Origin: Candidatus Gastranaerophilales bacterium
Lineage (GTDB): Bacteria; Cyanobacteriota; Vampirovibrionia; Gastranaerophilales; Gastranaerophilaceae
Reading direction: 5' to 3'
NCBI GenBank assembly: GCA_947632315.1
Contig: CANROV010000001.1
Coordinates: 1-32,378 of the forward strand
Length of the DNA stretch: 32,378 nt
Part shown: positions 8,337 through 15,880 of the stretch, piece after piece
How positions within the stretch are numbered: position 1 is the stretch's first letter
How the letters are laid out: each line of letters opens with the position of its first letter
Translations under genes and position numbers: made by a program
The notes under the pieces: model-generated
The model's database searches: none
What the model saw: the letters and a program-made list of their open reading frames with translations, nothing else
What the model was told of the DNA's origin: nothing

Positions 8337-9362
8337 CAGCATATTTACGGCTATATCAGGAGCAATTCCGCAATTGCAATAGAATATAAAATTATTTAGC
8401 TCTCTGTCTGGCAGTTTATGTTTAATAACATAATAAGCTTCAATTGCGGTTAATGCTCTTTTTTCTTCGCAAACAGGGCTTTTTGTCTCTTTATCCGTTG
8501 ATATTAATCCTATATATCTGTCAAAGTTCTTTATTATTATAGGATTGGTTAATATTTCCGCTATTTCTTGGTCGTTAAGGGGTATATCGGGATAAATTCT
8601 ATATTCATCAGAATATCGATTTTTCGTAAAAAGTGATTTTAAAACTTCTGTTTTTTCTAATAATTCATTATTTTCGGCAATTATTTTTGCTATTTCTTGA
8701 GGAATATCTTGATGAGTTACTAAATATTGTATAATATTATTTTCAGATTTTTTTTGACGTTTTACAACGTTTATTGCACATTCTGCCGATAATTTTATAA
8801 AAAATTTATCAATTTTAGTTTCCTTGGAATTGTTTTGACTTTTTAATCTGTTTAAATAGTTTTTATATTGTTTTATTGTTTTTTCATCCATGGAAAAACC
8901 TATTGCATATACGGCTTCTTCAGCATTTAAACCATTTTCTTTCATAAAAGATAATATACTTGACGGTTTAAATTGGGTATATGGATTTAGTCTATAGTTG
9001 TATTTATTATTGTATGATAAATTGTTTTCATTTAATTTATTATTTGTAATATTCTGAAATTCTTCTTCATACAATAAATAAAAGTCTCCGAGATTATTAT
9101 CGGCATATATTTGTGCTTCTGTGTCTGATAAACCTTCATTTAATGCATTGGCGTATTCCATCAGAGTTATCCCTTTATATCCTTTTTTTATGGCAGTATA
9201 AGCTTCTTCTGATGATAATACTCTTTCTGTTTCGTTATATAATTTTTCTTCTTCTTTTTTATTTAATATATATTTTGATTCGTTACTCCGGGTACCGAAT
9301 ATAGGATGATTATATTTATTATTTACCGCTTTCGCTAAATTACAGTAACTGTTAATATACAT
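8319..9362 (-). CDS. Protein of unknown function with repeated helical modules
   Basis: I do not recognise this 347-residue protein. It is charged and predominantly helical, with no signal peptide and no membrane segment. A module of ~40 residues appears at least twice: SSEEAYTAIKKGYKGITLME with a following A-rich helix (residues ~49-88), and TAIEAYYVIKHKLPDRELNN (~306-345). A weaker third copy starts at LNAEEAVYAIGFSMDEKTIK (~145). Each copy has the pattern EAYxxI-K-x-L-(8-12)-N-x4-G(I/L)-x4-A. This suggests a helical-repeat scaffold. ATG at 9360-9362 has GGAG ten bases upstream. Neighbours (hppA, radical SAM) give no clear functional link. Confidence 0.7.
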   Translation of the reverse strand: MYINSYCNLAKAVNNKYNHPIFGTRSNESKYILNKKEEEKLYNETERVLSSEEAYTAIKKGYKGITLMEYANALNEGLSDTEAQIYADNNLGDFYLLYEEEFQNITNNKLNENNLSYNNKYNYRLNPYTQFKPSSILSFMKENGLNAEEAVYAIGFSMDEKTIKQYKNYLNRLKSQNNSKETKIDKFFIKLSAECAINVVKRQKKSENNIIQYLVTHQDIPQEIAKIIAENNELLEKTEVLKSLFTKNRYSDEYRIYPDIPLNDQEIAEILTNPIIIKNFDRYIGLISTDKETKSPVCEEKRALTAIEAYYVIKHKLPDRELNNFIFYCNCGIAPDIAVNMLLKDNK

Positions 9363-9438
9363 ATTTTGTTAACTCCATTCTTGAAAAGTTTATAAAAATG
9401 AAAGTTTGAATTTATAACACTTATTTTATTTGTTTAAA

Positions 9439-9465
9439 AAGCGGAAAAAAAAATTTTTGCTTATG
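9439..9465 (-). terminator. Possible intrinsic terminator of the radical SAM gene
   Basis: On the minus strand, about 16 bases after the radical SAM stop: AAGCAAAAA pairs with TTTTT and GCTT around a TTTT loop, with a CC bulge, then runs into TTT. The stem is mostly A:T, so it is weak. Confidence 0.4.
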
Positions 9466-9478
9466 ATTTTGCGGTAAT

Positions 9479-10747
9479 CTATATTTTCTTATTTGTATAT
9501 TTTAAATAAGCTTTGTAATAAGCTTTTGCGTCTTCGCATAAAATTTTGGATTTCTTGAGAAAAGAGTTATTTTCATGAGTTGTGTATATAGGACAATGTA
9601 AACAAAATTGGCAGTATTCTTCTTTAAAACATTCTTTAAGATTTGATTTTATGAATTTCTTTTGAAATTTTGGCAGAACATTTTCTTTTAATTCTTTTAA
9701 CGATATAGAATTATAACTGCCCAAAATATAGTTGAAGCCTACGCAGGGAGTGATATCCAGATTGGGTCGAATACTTATTTTATTGTGGCCTGCTCCGCAA
9801 ATTCTTCCATCTGATTTCGTATATTTTTCTCTTAATATTGACGGATTAAAACAATCTTGATGAAATTTTAGTATATTGTTACTGTCTAATTTCGCATTAA
9901 AATTATGATTTTCTTTGTTGTAAATAAAAGTACATCCGGTAGCAAATGAGGCTCCTATTTCATCTGCAAATTGTTTTACATTTTTATAACTGTTAACATT
10001 ATATGAAAATTGCGGACAGTCAATTTTAACTTTAATATTATGATTCTTTAATTTTTTTATCAGATTTAATGTTTTATAATGAGACCCTTTTATTCCTGTT
10101 ATATAGTCGTGTTCATTTGAATCCATAGAATAAAGTGACAGCTTAATAAATTTAGGATAAATATTAATCAGTTCATTAAATAAATTTTCATCATCATAAA
10201 GTTTTTGACCGTTTGATAATATTGCCACAGGCATATGTTTTTCCCTAATATATTTTGCAATTTTAAGAAAATCTTTATTAATTGTTGATTCTCCGCCTGT
10301 CAGAATAATCTCATAAATACCAATATCATAAGCTTCATCAATTATTTTTTTTGCTTGATCAAAATTAATTGAATATTTATCCATATTTTTGGGATTAAAG
10401 CAATGCTTGCAATTTTGATTGCATTTATAATTTAATTCAAGGTGTAATGCTGATATAATCTTATTATCGGTAAGAAGATTAGTAAGAAGATATTCAAAAT
10501 ATTTAAAATTTTTATCTTCAGTGTTAATTGCAGATTTATTATGTTTTTCTTGTGTTAATTCATATAAGAAATTTTCTAAATCTTTAGTATTATATTTTTG
10601 ATTTGAAATAATTTCATTCCATTTATCAGATAAATTATTTTTTAAAATAAATAAAATGTGATTTTTCAAATCTTCAACAATACTTACTGTAGAATTATTG
10701 TTGTTAATATTATAAGTTCTTGTATTTATATATATTGGAATATTCAT
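9479..10747 (-). CDS. Radical SAM/SPASM domain protein
   Basis: 422 residues. Residues ~1-98 are a helical N-terminal extension without iron-sulfur motif. The radical SAM core starts at 99; the cluster motif is C109-x3-C113-x2-C116 in NYKCNQNCKHCFNP, followed by EIILTGGEST and AILSNG. The C-terminal SPASM-type region has many cysteines (GRICGAGHNK, TPCVGFNYILG, CFKEEYCQFCLHCP) able to hold extra 4Fe-4S clusters. Such proteins modify peptides or proteins (peptide maturases, sulfatase-activating enzymes) or other substrates; substrate here is unknown. The first ATG (10745-10747) has an in-frame stop three codons upstream but no Shine-Dalgarno sequence. It lies after a TupA-like ATP-grasp gene, with a 143-base gap. 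Confidence 0.85.
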   Translation of the reverse strand: MNIPIYINTRTYNINNNNSTVSIVEDLKNHILFILKNNLSDKWNEIISNQKYNTKDLENFLYELTQEKHNKSAINTEDKNFKYFEYLLTNLLTDNKIISALHLELNYKCNQNCKHCFNPKNMDKYSINFDQAKKIIDEAYDIGIYEIILTGGESTINKDFLKIAKYIREKHMPVAILSNGQKLYDDENLFNELINIYPKFIKLSLYSMDSNEHDYITGIKGSHYKTLNLIKKLKNHNIKVKIDCPQFSYNVNSYKNVKQFADEIGASFATGCTFIYNKENHNFNAKLDSNNILKFHQDCFNPSILREKYTKSDGRICGAGHNKISIRPNLDITPCVGFNYILGSYNSISLKELKENVLPKFQKKFIKSNLKECFKEEYCQFCLHCPIYTTHENNSFLKKSKILCEDAKAYYKAYLKYTNKKI

Positions 10748-10786
10748 ATTTATTTACTGTAACATAAATAATCTGCCTCTGTAAAG

Positions 10787-10803
10787 GGTAAAATCGTTTT
10801 ACC
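10787..10803. repeat. Short palindrome upstream of the radical SAM gene
   Basis: GGTAAAA (10787-10793) and TTTTACC (10797-10803) form a perfect 7-bp inverted repeat with a TCG centre, about 40 bases upstream of the radical SAM ATG. No T-run follows on either strand, so it is not a terminator; it could be a protein operator or a small leader hairpin. The rest of the gap 10748-10890 shows no recognised gene. Confidence 0.35.
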
Positions 10804-10890
10804 TGTATTAATACATTATGAGGAATGTTAATAATATTTATTGGTTTCTTCAACAGACCTATAATTAAAGAACCAGCAGTATTTAGCTAT

Positions 10891-11862
10891 TTAATTCTCT
10901 TTCAATTTTAACATTTCACCTAATTTTAACTGTAATTCATTATGATTTTCAGGGAAAAATATGAAACCAGACTGCGGGGTGAAAGTCATTTTTTCGAAGT
11001 AAAGTTTATTTTTCATAGACATCCAATCAACACGTGCTAACTTGAATCCTTGTGATAATGTTTTACTTAATTCTACAGCTTTTTTTAAATAATCGTCAGC
11101 TTCTGTTTCATAGAATAATCTTTCTGCAAAAAAGTTTATGTTAATATCATTGAAGTTTTCATCAAAAGTGTGATATTTGGCTAATTTTGATGTGTTATCA
11201 AATTTAAGTTTTTGAAAAATTTTAGGTACTCCATTGAAACACCATATTTCAAATTCCTGAGGCTTTTCGCCGGATGGTTCTTGTAATAATTGCTCAATTA
11301 TAATTTTAGGTTCAATGTTAATGTATTGAGTTTCAAAATCACTCCAGCCGAAAAAAGACTGATTTAGCCATTCTTCAAAAAACTTTTTTGTTGTATTGAC
11401 TAATTTTGCATTTGATATATATTGAGCTTTATCTTTAACAATAATTTGCCATTTACAGCCGTGATTTGTTTTAATGATAAAAGAATTTGGAAGATTCTCA
11501 AAAGGAATCTCATCAAATTTATCACCTATCCACAAAACAGGTTTTAAGTATTCTTCGCCTATTTTTTCTTTAATCCAATCACGTACAAGCACTTTATCTG
11601 TTAATTGTGTTTTAATAGGTAAGTTATCATAAATTTTTAGCCATTGAATTTTTTCGTTTAATGTTTTAGGACATCTTAAGTTTAATTTTTGTCCTGTTTT
11701 AATAAAATAAGCCTGACAAAGATATTTTTTATAATATTTTTTGTCTAAAGCCATCATAAATTCATAATTAAATATAGATTGACCATTATTTCTTAATTTG
11801 GGTATGTTTTCAATTTCATTTGTGTTTAATTTATCAAATAAGTATTTAAAAAATTCAAACAT
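10891..11862 (-). CDS. TupA-like ATP-grasp family protein
   Basis: Belongs by sequence style to the ATPgrasp_TupA family, found in polysaccharide, capsule and teichuronopeptide clusters and thought to ligate amino acids to sugars or peptides. Seen: TLNEKIQWLKIYDNLP, LTDKVLVRDWIKEKIGEEYL, PNSFIIKTNHGCKW, KIIIEQLL, EFEIWCFNGVPKIFQ, and the late ARVDWMSMKNKLYFEKMTF with candidate Mg-binding acids. I place the start at ATG 11860-11862 (323 residues), because it follows G9A7, the only ribosome-binding-like sequence. A GTG seven codons upstream (11881-11883) is in frame but would translate through the G tract. A near-consensus promoter lies just upstream. Function is inferred from the family; acceptor unknown. 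Confidence 0.82.
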   Translation of the reverse strand: MFEFFKYLFDKLNTNEIENIPKLRNNGQSIFNYEFMMALDKKYYKKYLCQAYFIKTGQKLNLRCPKTLNEKIQWLKIYDNLPIKTQLTDKVLVRDWIKEKIGEEYLKPVLWIGDKFDEIPFENLPNSFIIKTNHGCKWQIIVKDKAQYISNAKLVNTTKKFFEEWLNQSFFGWSDFETQYINIEPKIIIEQLLQEPSGEKPQEFEIWCFNGVPKIFQKLKFDNTSKLAKYHTFDENFNDININFFAERLFYETEADDYLKKAVELSKTLSQGFKLARVDWMSMKNKLYFEKMTFTPQSGFIFFPENHNELQLKLGEMLKLKEN

Positions 11863-11878
11863 TTTTTTTCCCCCCCCC
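11862..11878 (-). promoter_or_regulatory. Poly-G/poly-A tract at the ribosome binding site of the ATP-grasp gene
   Basis: On the minus strand nine G (11870-11878) are followed by seven A and then ATG. G-rich sequence seven bases before ATG would act as the Shine-Dalgarno element. A nine-base G run is very unexpected in this A+T-rich DNA and is prone to slippage. Confidence 0.6.
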
Positions 11879-11906
11879 AGCACTTTGCCAAAACTTTATC
11901 AAATAA

Positions 11907-11935
11907 ATTATATAATATAAATTGAATTTTGTAAA
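11907..11935 (-). promoter_or_regulatory. Predicted sigma-70 promoter of the ATP-grasp/radical SAM genes
   Basis: On the minus strand TTTACA (11930-11935), a spacer of exactly 17 bases, and a perfect TATAAT (11907-11912). Transcription would begin near 11900, with a ~38-base leader that contains the G tract. It is one of the best promoters in the window and separates these genes from the response regulator upstream. Confidence 0.7.
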
Positions 11936-11968
11936 TTTCCATAATATTTAAAAAAGATTACTTTTAAA

Positions 11969-12688
11969 TTATTTAATTTTTTCTTTGCTACCTTCGGGTA
12001 AGAGTCTATATCCTCCGCCATATATAGTTTCAATATATTTTTTGCCGTTTGAAATTTTATCAAGTTTTGTTCTTATATGTCGCATATGGACTCTTATTGT
12101 TTCTACTGCATCGTCTGCTTCATATCCCCATACGTCATTTAAAATCTTGGCACTTGATACCATATTTCCGTAATTTTGCATTAACAAATTTATAATATCG
12201 AATTCAATCGGAGTTACTTTAACGGATTTTCCTTTTATTTCAACTGAATATGTTTCGGGGATAAGTGTAATGTCACCTTTTGTAAGCACTTCTTTTACCG
12301 CAACGGATTTTGGTATATTATTTGTACGTTTTAACAGTGCTTTTACTCTCATTAAAAGTTCTTCAATTTCAAAAGGTTTAACAAGATAATCATCCACTCC
12401 GATATTAAAACCTTCTGCTTTATTTTGAAGCATATTTAGTGCTGTCAGCATTATGATGGGTATATCTTTAGTTGTGTCATTTTCTCGTATTCTTTTAGCA
12501 ACAGTGTAACCGTCAACTTCAGGCATCATTACGTCAAGAATAATTAAATCGGGAATTTCTTGTTTTGCTAAAGCATATCCCTTATTTCCGTCGAATGCAT
12601 TTATTGTTTTATATCCTGCCAGCTCCAAATTTACTTTTACAAGTTCATTTATCGCTTTATCGTCATCAATTACTAATATCTTTGCCAT
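11969..12688 (-). CDS. OmpR-family response regulator (RpaA/RpaB-like)
   Basis: 239 residues. Receiver domain 1-120: acidic pair D8-D9, phospho-acceptor D52 in LIILDVMMPEVDGY, switch residue in IIMLTAL and conserved Lys in DDYLVKPFEIEEL. C-terminal winged-helix DNA-binding domain ~135-232, with VTPIEFDIINLLM, WGYEADDAVETIRVHMRHIR and IYGGGYRL. The recognition-helix text VETIRVHMRHIRTKL resembles cyanobacterial RpaA/Ycf27 proteins as I recall them. No histidine kinase is adjacent, so it is an orphan here. ATG at 12686-12688 lies inside the 3' end of the upstream glycosyltransferase (23-base overlap), with GAGGAAT as ribosome binding site, implying co-translation. Target genes are unknown. Confidence 0.9.
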   Translation of the reverse strand: MAKILVIDDDKAINELVKVNLELAGYKTINAFDGNKGYALAKQEIPDLIILDVMMPEVDGYTVAKRIRENDTTKDIPIIMLTALNMLQNKAEGFNIGVDDYLVKPFEIEELLMRVKALLKRTNNIPKSVAVKEVLTKGDITLIPETYSVEIKGKSVKVTPIEFDIINLLMQNYGNMVSSAKILNDVWGYEADDAVETIRVHMRHIRTKLDKISNGKKYIETIYGGGYRLLPEGSKEKIK

Positions 12689-13613
12689 ATATATTCCTCA
12701 TCATTGATTTAAGTCTATCATAAAATGTATGATTACTTAAAACATTTTTTCTGCCCTTTGATGATATTAATTGTGCTATATTGACATTTTTTAAATAAAA
12801 AGTTATTTTATCAATTAATTCATATTCATTACGGTAAGTATCAAGTTCTTTACCGTTTTCAAAAATATGTACAAGTTCATCACTGTAAGGTGCAATAAGG
12901 AATCCTCCTGACGCTGTTATTTCAATACATCTGTAATTGATTGGTTTTGTGTTTCCGTTAGGTATATCAATATTTATTTTAGAAGCATTATATATTTGAG
13001 CAAGTTCTTTTTGCGTTTCAACATATCCTTTGTATGAGTTCCTATATATATCAAGATAATTGTCGTTCAGTAACTTGTTTTTGTATATATCATCAATACT
13101 TTTATAAAAATCAAATGACCGGCAGAATATATTTAATGCTCCAAAATTATATATTATTCTGCTTAATAGCTTTTCTCGGTTTGGATATGCAGGGTTTCCG
13201 GCAAATGTTATTGTATATAAATAATTATCAAATTTAGTTTTATATTCTTTTTGTGAAACAGCAGGTATGTATTTATATTTTATTGTCTTGCTGTCTGATG
13301 TGAAACAATATGTATTTTTTTGCTTTTTGTATTTTGCGGGAATATCCGAGTTTAATTCTGCACAATGAATCTTGATTAATTTTTCATCATTATTTAAATT
13401 GTCAAAAATATTATCAATTATTTCACTTCTGTTTAATCCCGAATGGAAAATAAATATAATATCAGGAGAAATATGTTCAACCTCTTTAGGATTAATATCA
13501 TAAATCTTTTTTTCTACCGAAAAAAATCCCAATGCTTTAAAAGCTTCGGAAAATCCTTTTGAAATATATTTTCCTTTGTTATTATCCGGAATTATTATAA
13601 GAACTTTTTCCAT
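12666..13613 (-). CDS. CgeB-like glycosyltransferase (GT-B fold)
   Basis: 315 residues. The N-terminal half starts VLIIIPDNNKGKYISKGFSEAF and holds a Rossmann-like DIIFIFHSG. The C-terminal half has the donor-binding pattern of the CgeB / group-1-like glycosyltransferases: INIDIPNGNTKPINYRCIEI, TASGGFLIAPYSDELVHIFE, then a YRNEYELIDKITFYL helix and SSKGRKNVLSNHTFYDRL. The probable role is adding a sugar to an envelope or protein acceptor. It overlaps the response regulator start by 23 bases. There is no Shine-Dalgarno sequence; instead TACAAT stands six bases before ATG. The donor sugar cannot be read. Confidence 0.72.
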   Translation of the reverse strand: MEKVLIIIPDNNKGKYISKGFSEAFKALGFFSVEKKIYDINPKEVEHISPDIIFIFHSGLNRSEIIDNIFDNLNNDEKLIKIHCAELNSDIPAKYKKQKNTYCFTSDSKTIKYKYIPAVSQKEYKTKFDNYLYTITFAGNPAYPNREKLLSRIIYNFGALNIFCRSFDFYKSIDDIYKNKLLNDNYLDIYRNSYKGYVETQKELAQIYNASKINIDIPNGNTKPINYRCIEITASGGFLIAPYSDELVHIFENGKELDTYRNEYELIDKITFYLKNVNIAQLISSKGRKNVLSNHTFYDRLKSMMRNIYGKDISN

Positions 13614-13619
13614 TCTATT

Positions 13620-13625
13620 ATTGTA
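13620..13625 (-). promoter_or_regulatory. -10 box placed for a leaderless glycosyltransferase transcript
   Basis: On the minus strand TACAAT is followed by exactly six bases and then the ATG at 13611-13613, and there is no Shine-Dalgarno sequence. Transcription would start at or within a base of the ATG. No clear -35. Confidence 0.35.
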
Positions 13626-13651
13626 TCAATAATTAAATTAAAATAAAAGTT

Positions 13652-14914
13652 CTAAATAATATTGTATTTTTTCCCAGTTTCTTCAAGAATTTTTACGGCT
13701 CTTTCAAGCTGATTATAGGATAAATCTTTCATAACACAAAGTCTTAACCTGCATTCTTTTCGTCTTACAGCGGGATAAGTAACAATATTTGTATAAAGTC
13801 CTTTTGTTCTTAATTCCGAATGAATTTTAAAAAGTTTTTCTTCATCATAAATCATAATGGGAATGATAGCTGATTGAGAGTGGCCTATATCAAAACCGAT
13901 AGCTGTTAAGTTATTTTTTAAGAAATTTATTTTATCCCATAATTCTTTTCTTCCCGCACTGTCTTTAAGAAACATCTTAAATGCTTGGTTTAAACCTCCT
14001 GCAACGGATGAAGGTAGTGCTGTTGAAAAGAAATAAGTTCTTGCATATAATTTCAAAAATTGGATAATTGCTTTAGAACTTGCACAATATCCCCCTAAAC
14101 CGCCCGGAGATTTACTCAGCATGCCAATATTTAAATCAATTTTATTACTAACATTATAAAATTCGGCAGAGCCTTTACCTGTTTTGCCGACTACTCCCAA
14201 GCCGTGTGCATCATCAACCATAACACGGCATTTATATTCTTTTGCCAAATTTGTTATTATATCTAATTTGGCTATGTCTCCATCCATGGAAAATACGCCG
14301 TCAGTTATAATAAGTCTGCCGGTTTGAGATTTCGGCAGTCTTTTTAATATTCTTTCCAGCCCTTGCATGTCAGCATGCGGATATATTTTTATATCGGCTC
14401 CCGATAGTTTACAGCCGTCAAAAATTGAAGCGTGGTTTGCACTGTCATTTATTATTACATCACCTTCATTACATAATGCACTTATAACTCCTATATTTGT
14501 ACCGTATCCGCTTGGAAATACTATTGAATCTTCACATCCGTATAATTCTGCAATATGTTTTTCAAGCTCTTTATGTATTGGAGTAATTCCTGCGTAATTT
14601 GAAACTGCGCCCATACCATATCCGTACTTATCAAGGGCTTCTTTTGCCGATTTAATTACTTCTTCATTTGTTGATAAATTTAAATATGAGTTTGAACCCA
14701 GCATTATAACGGAATGCTTTTCTCCCGTTTTTTCTTCTATATTATATTCACCTTGTAATTTATCTAAAGAAACCATACCCAGACCTTCATTCCCCGTTTT
14801 GATATCAGTGTTTATTATTTCGTAGACAAGTTCTGCTTTTGTGAAAAGGTCATCACCGGGTGTGGTTTTTAAAAAATTTTCAAATTTTTTGTTTACTTGT
14901 TCCAAAATCGACAT
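13652..14914 (-). CDS. Alpha-oxoamine synthase family PLP enzyme (KBL/BioF/serine palmitoyltransferase type)
   Basis: Condenses an amino acid with an acyl-CoA or cleaves the reverse product; the family includes glycine C-acetyltransferase, 8-amino-7-oxononanoate synthase, 5-aminolevulinate synthase and serine palmitoyltransferase. Numbered from my ATG (14912-14914, 420 residues): HASIFDG with ring-stacking H161, VMVDDAHGLG with D234/H237, and Schiff-base K268 in MLSKSPGGLGGYCAS. The N-terminal extension of ~60 residues before VIMLGSNSYL is longer than in KBL or BioF. A TTG ten codons upstream is in frame but ATG with AGGAG further upstream is likelier. Neighbouring MCE and SDR genes favour a lipid role (serine palmitoyltransferase-like), which is inference. 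Confidence 0.85.
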   Translation of the reverse strand: MSILEQVNKKFENFLKTTPGDDLFTKAELVYEIINTDIKTGNEGLGMVSLDKLQGEYNIEEKTGEKHSVIMLGSNSYLNLSTNEEVIKSAKEALDKYGYGMGAVSNYAGITPIHKELEKHIAELYGCEDSIVFPSGYGTNIGVISALCNEGDVIINDSANHASIFDGCKLSGADIKIYPHADMQGLERILKRLPKSQTGRLIITDGVFSMDGDIAKLDIITNLAKEYKCRVMVDDAHGLGVVGKTGKGSAEFYNVSNKIDLNIGMLSKSPGGLGGYCASSKAIIQFLKLYARTYFFSTALPSSVAGGLNQAFKMFLKDSAGRKELWDKINFLKNNLTAIGFDIGHSQSAIIPIMIYDEEKLFKIHSELRTKGLYTNIVTYPAVRRKECRLRLCVMKDLSYNQLERAVKILEETGKKYNII

Positions 14915-14945
14915 ATTACTCTCAAATCTCCTGTTAACTATCAAT

Positions 14946-15788
14946 TTATTTACAATCTTTGCTTATCGGGCGGCCAAATAATAATCTTCCGAGTCCCCAA
15001 TGTTTTTTTAATGTAGTTTTAACCCCGCCTGTTATTTCATTAACATTTTCCATTGTTGAATATGTTTGACATATTACGCTGTTCATCATGGGCATTGTTG
15101 TTTTATCTATTTGCTCGGTTATTTCGCTTATGCTTTTTGTTGTATCTTCTATATTTTTAATAGAATTTTCCATCGCTTCTTTGTCCAGTGAAGCATTTAA
15201 ATTAGATGACATTTCTTCAATATTTTTTGTTGTTTTTGCCAAATTGTTTGTAGCAAATTTTATATCTTTCTTTGAATCAGCGACTATTTCATTAATTTGT
15301 AAAAAGATTTCATTAAGTGTGCTTACGGTTGTATTTGCCGTGCCTAAAAGTGTCCTTGCATCACTTATTAAATTATCTACTCCGCCTGACGCTAATTGAG
15401 ATGATAATATATCATTTAAGTCTTTTGATATTGTGCCTGTAATAACATCACCTTCTGATAGTTTTTTTAGTGAAACATCATTCGGATAAATAATATTAAT
15501 AAAGTTTTTTGTATCAGATTTTTCAATTCTTGCCGTTACGTTTGAAGGCAATTTTATGTTAGCGGGTGTTATTTTTAGCTTTACATAAGTTTTAATATAA
15601 TCTTTATCGGGGAAAATTTTTCCGCTTTTCCCTATTTTATAGCCTTTGTAGTATACCGGAAGTTTTTTATCGAATGGTTCAAGTTCATCAAACGAAACTA
15701 TTACGTTTAGAAAAGCAACTTTATTATAAAAAAAGTATAAAGTTACTATACACACTAAAATTAAAATTATTATATACAACTTTTTCAT
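14946..15788 (-). CDS. MCE/MlaD-family lipid-binding protein
   Basis: Single-pass inner-membrane protein with a periplasmic MCE domain; such proteins carry lipids between membranes with an ABC permease. From the ATG at 15786-15788 it is 280 residues: MKK, one membrane helix (~4-22, LYIIILILVCIVTLYFF), MCE domain ~25-125 (LPVYYKGYKIGKSGKIFP, SNVTARIEKSD), then a long helical/coiled-coil tail to ~250 and a basic end (WGLGRLLFGRP). A TTG twelve codons upstream is in frame but offers no ribosome binding site. The stop lies 31 bases before the oxoamine synthase. No MlaE/MlaF permease or ATPase is in the window. Confidence 0.85.
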   Translation of the reverse strand: MKKLYIIILILVCIVTLYFFYNKVAFLNVIVSFDELEPFDKKLPVYYKGYKIGKSGKIFPDKDYIKTYVKLKITPANIKLPSNVTARIEKSDTKNFINIIYPNDVSLKKLSEGDVITGTISKDLNDILSSQLASGGVDNLISDARTLLGTANTTVSTLNEIFLQINEIVADSKKDIKFATNNLAKTTKNIEEMSSNLNASLDKEAMENSIKNIEDTTKSISEITEQIDKTTMPMMNSVICQTYSTMENVNEITGGVKTTLKKHWGLGRLLFGRPISKDCK

Positions 15789-15880
15789 AATCAATATAAA
15801 ACTAAATAATTTAAAACAATACAATTATCTGTTAGTATATAGTTTATTGTCTGAGTGTATATAGCCGATTGGGTAATATT

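Noticed and set aside
11942..11968. A hairpin (AAAAG/CTTTT) just after the response regulator as terminator
   Set aside because: Only five A:T-rich pairs with a bulge; too weak in this base composition to call.
14915..14944. TTG-started ten-codon extension of the oxoamine synthase
   Set aside because: It would bury the AGGAG ribosome-binding-like sequence in the coding region; ATG at 14912-14914 is preferred.
15789..15824. TTG-started extension of the first MCE protein
   Set aside because: No ribosome binding site, and it puts an extra hydrophobic stretch before the normal MKK plus membrane-helix start.
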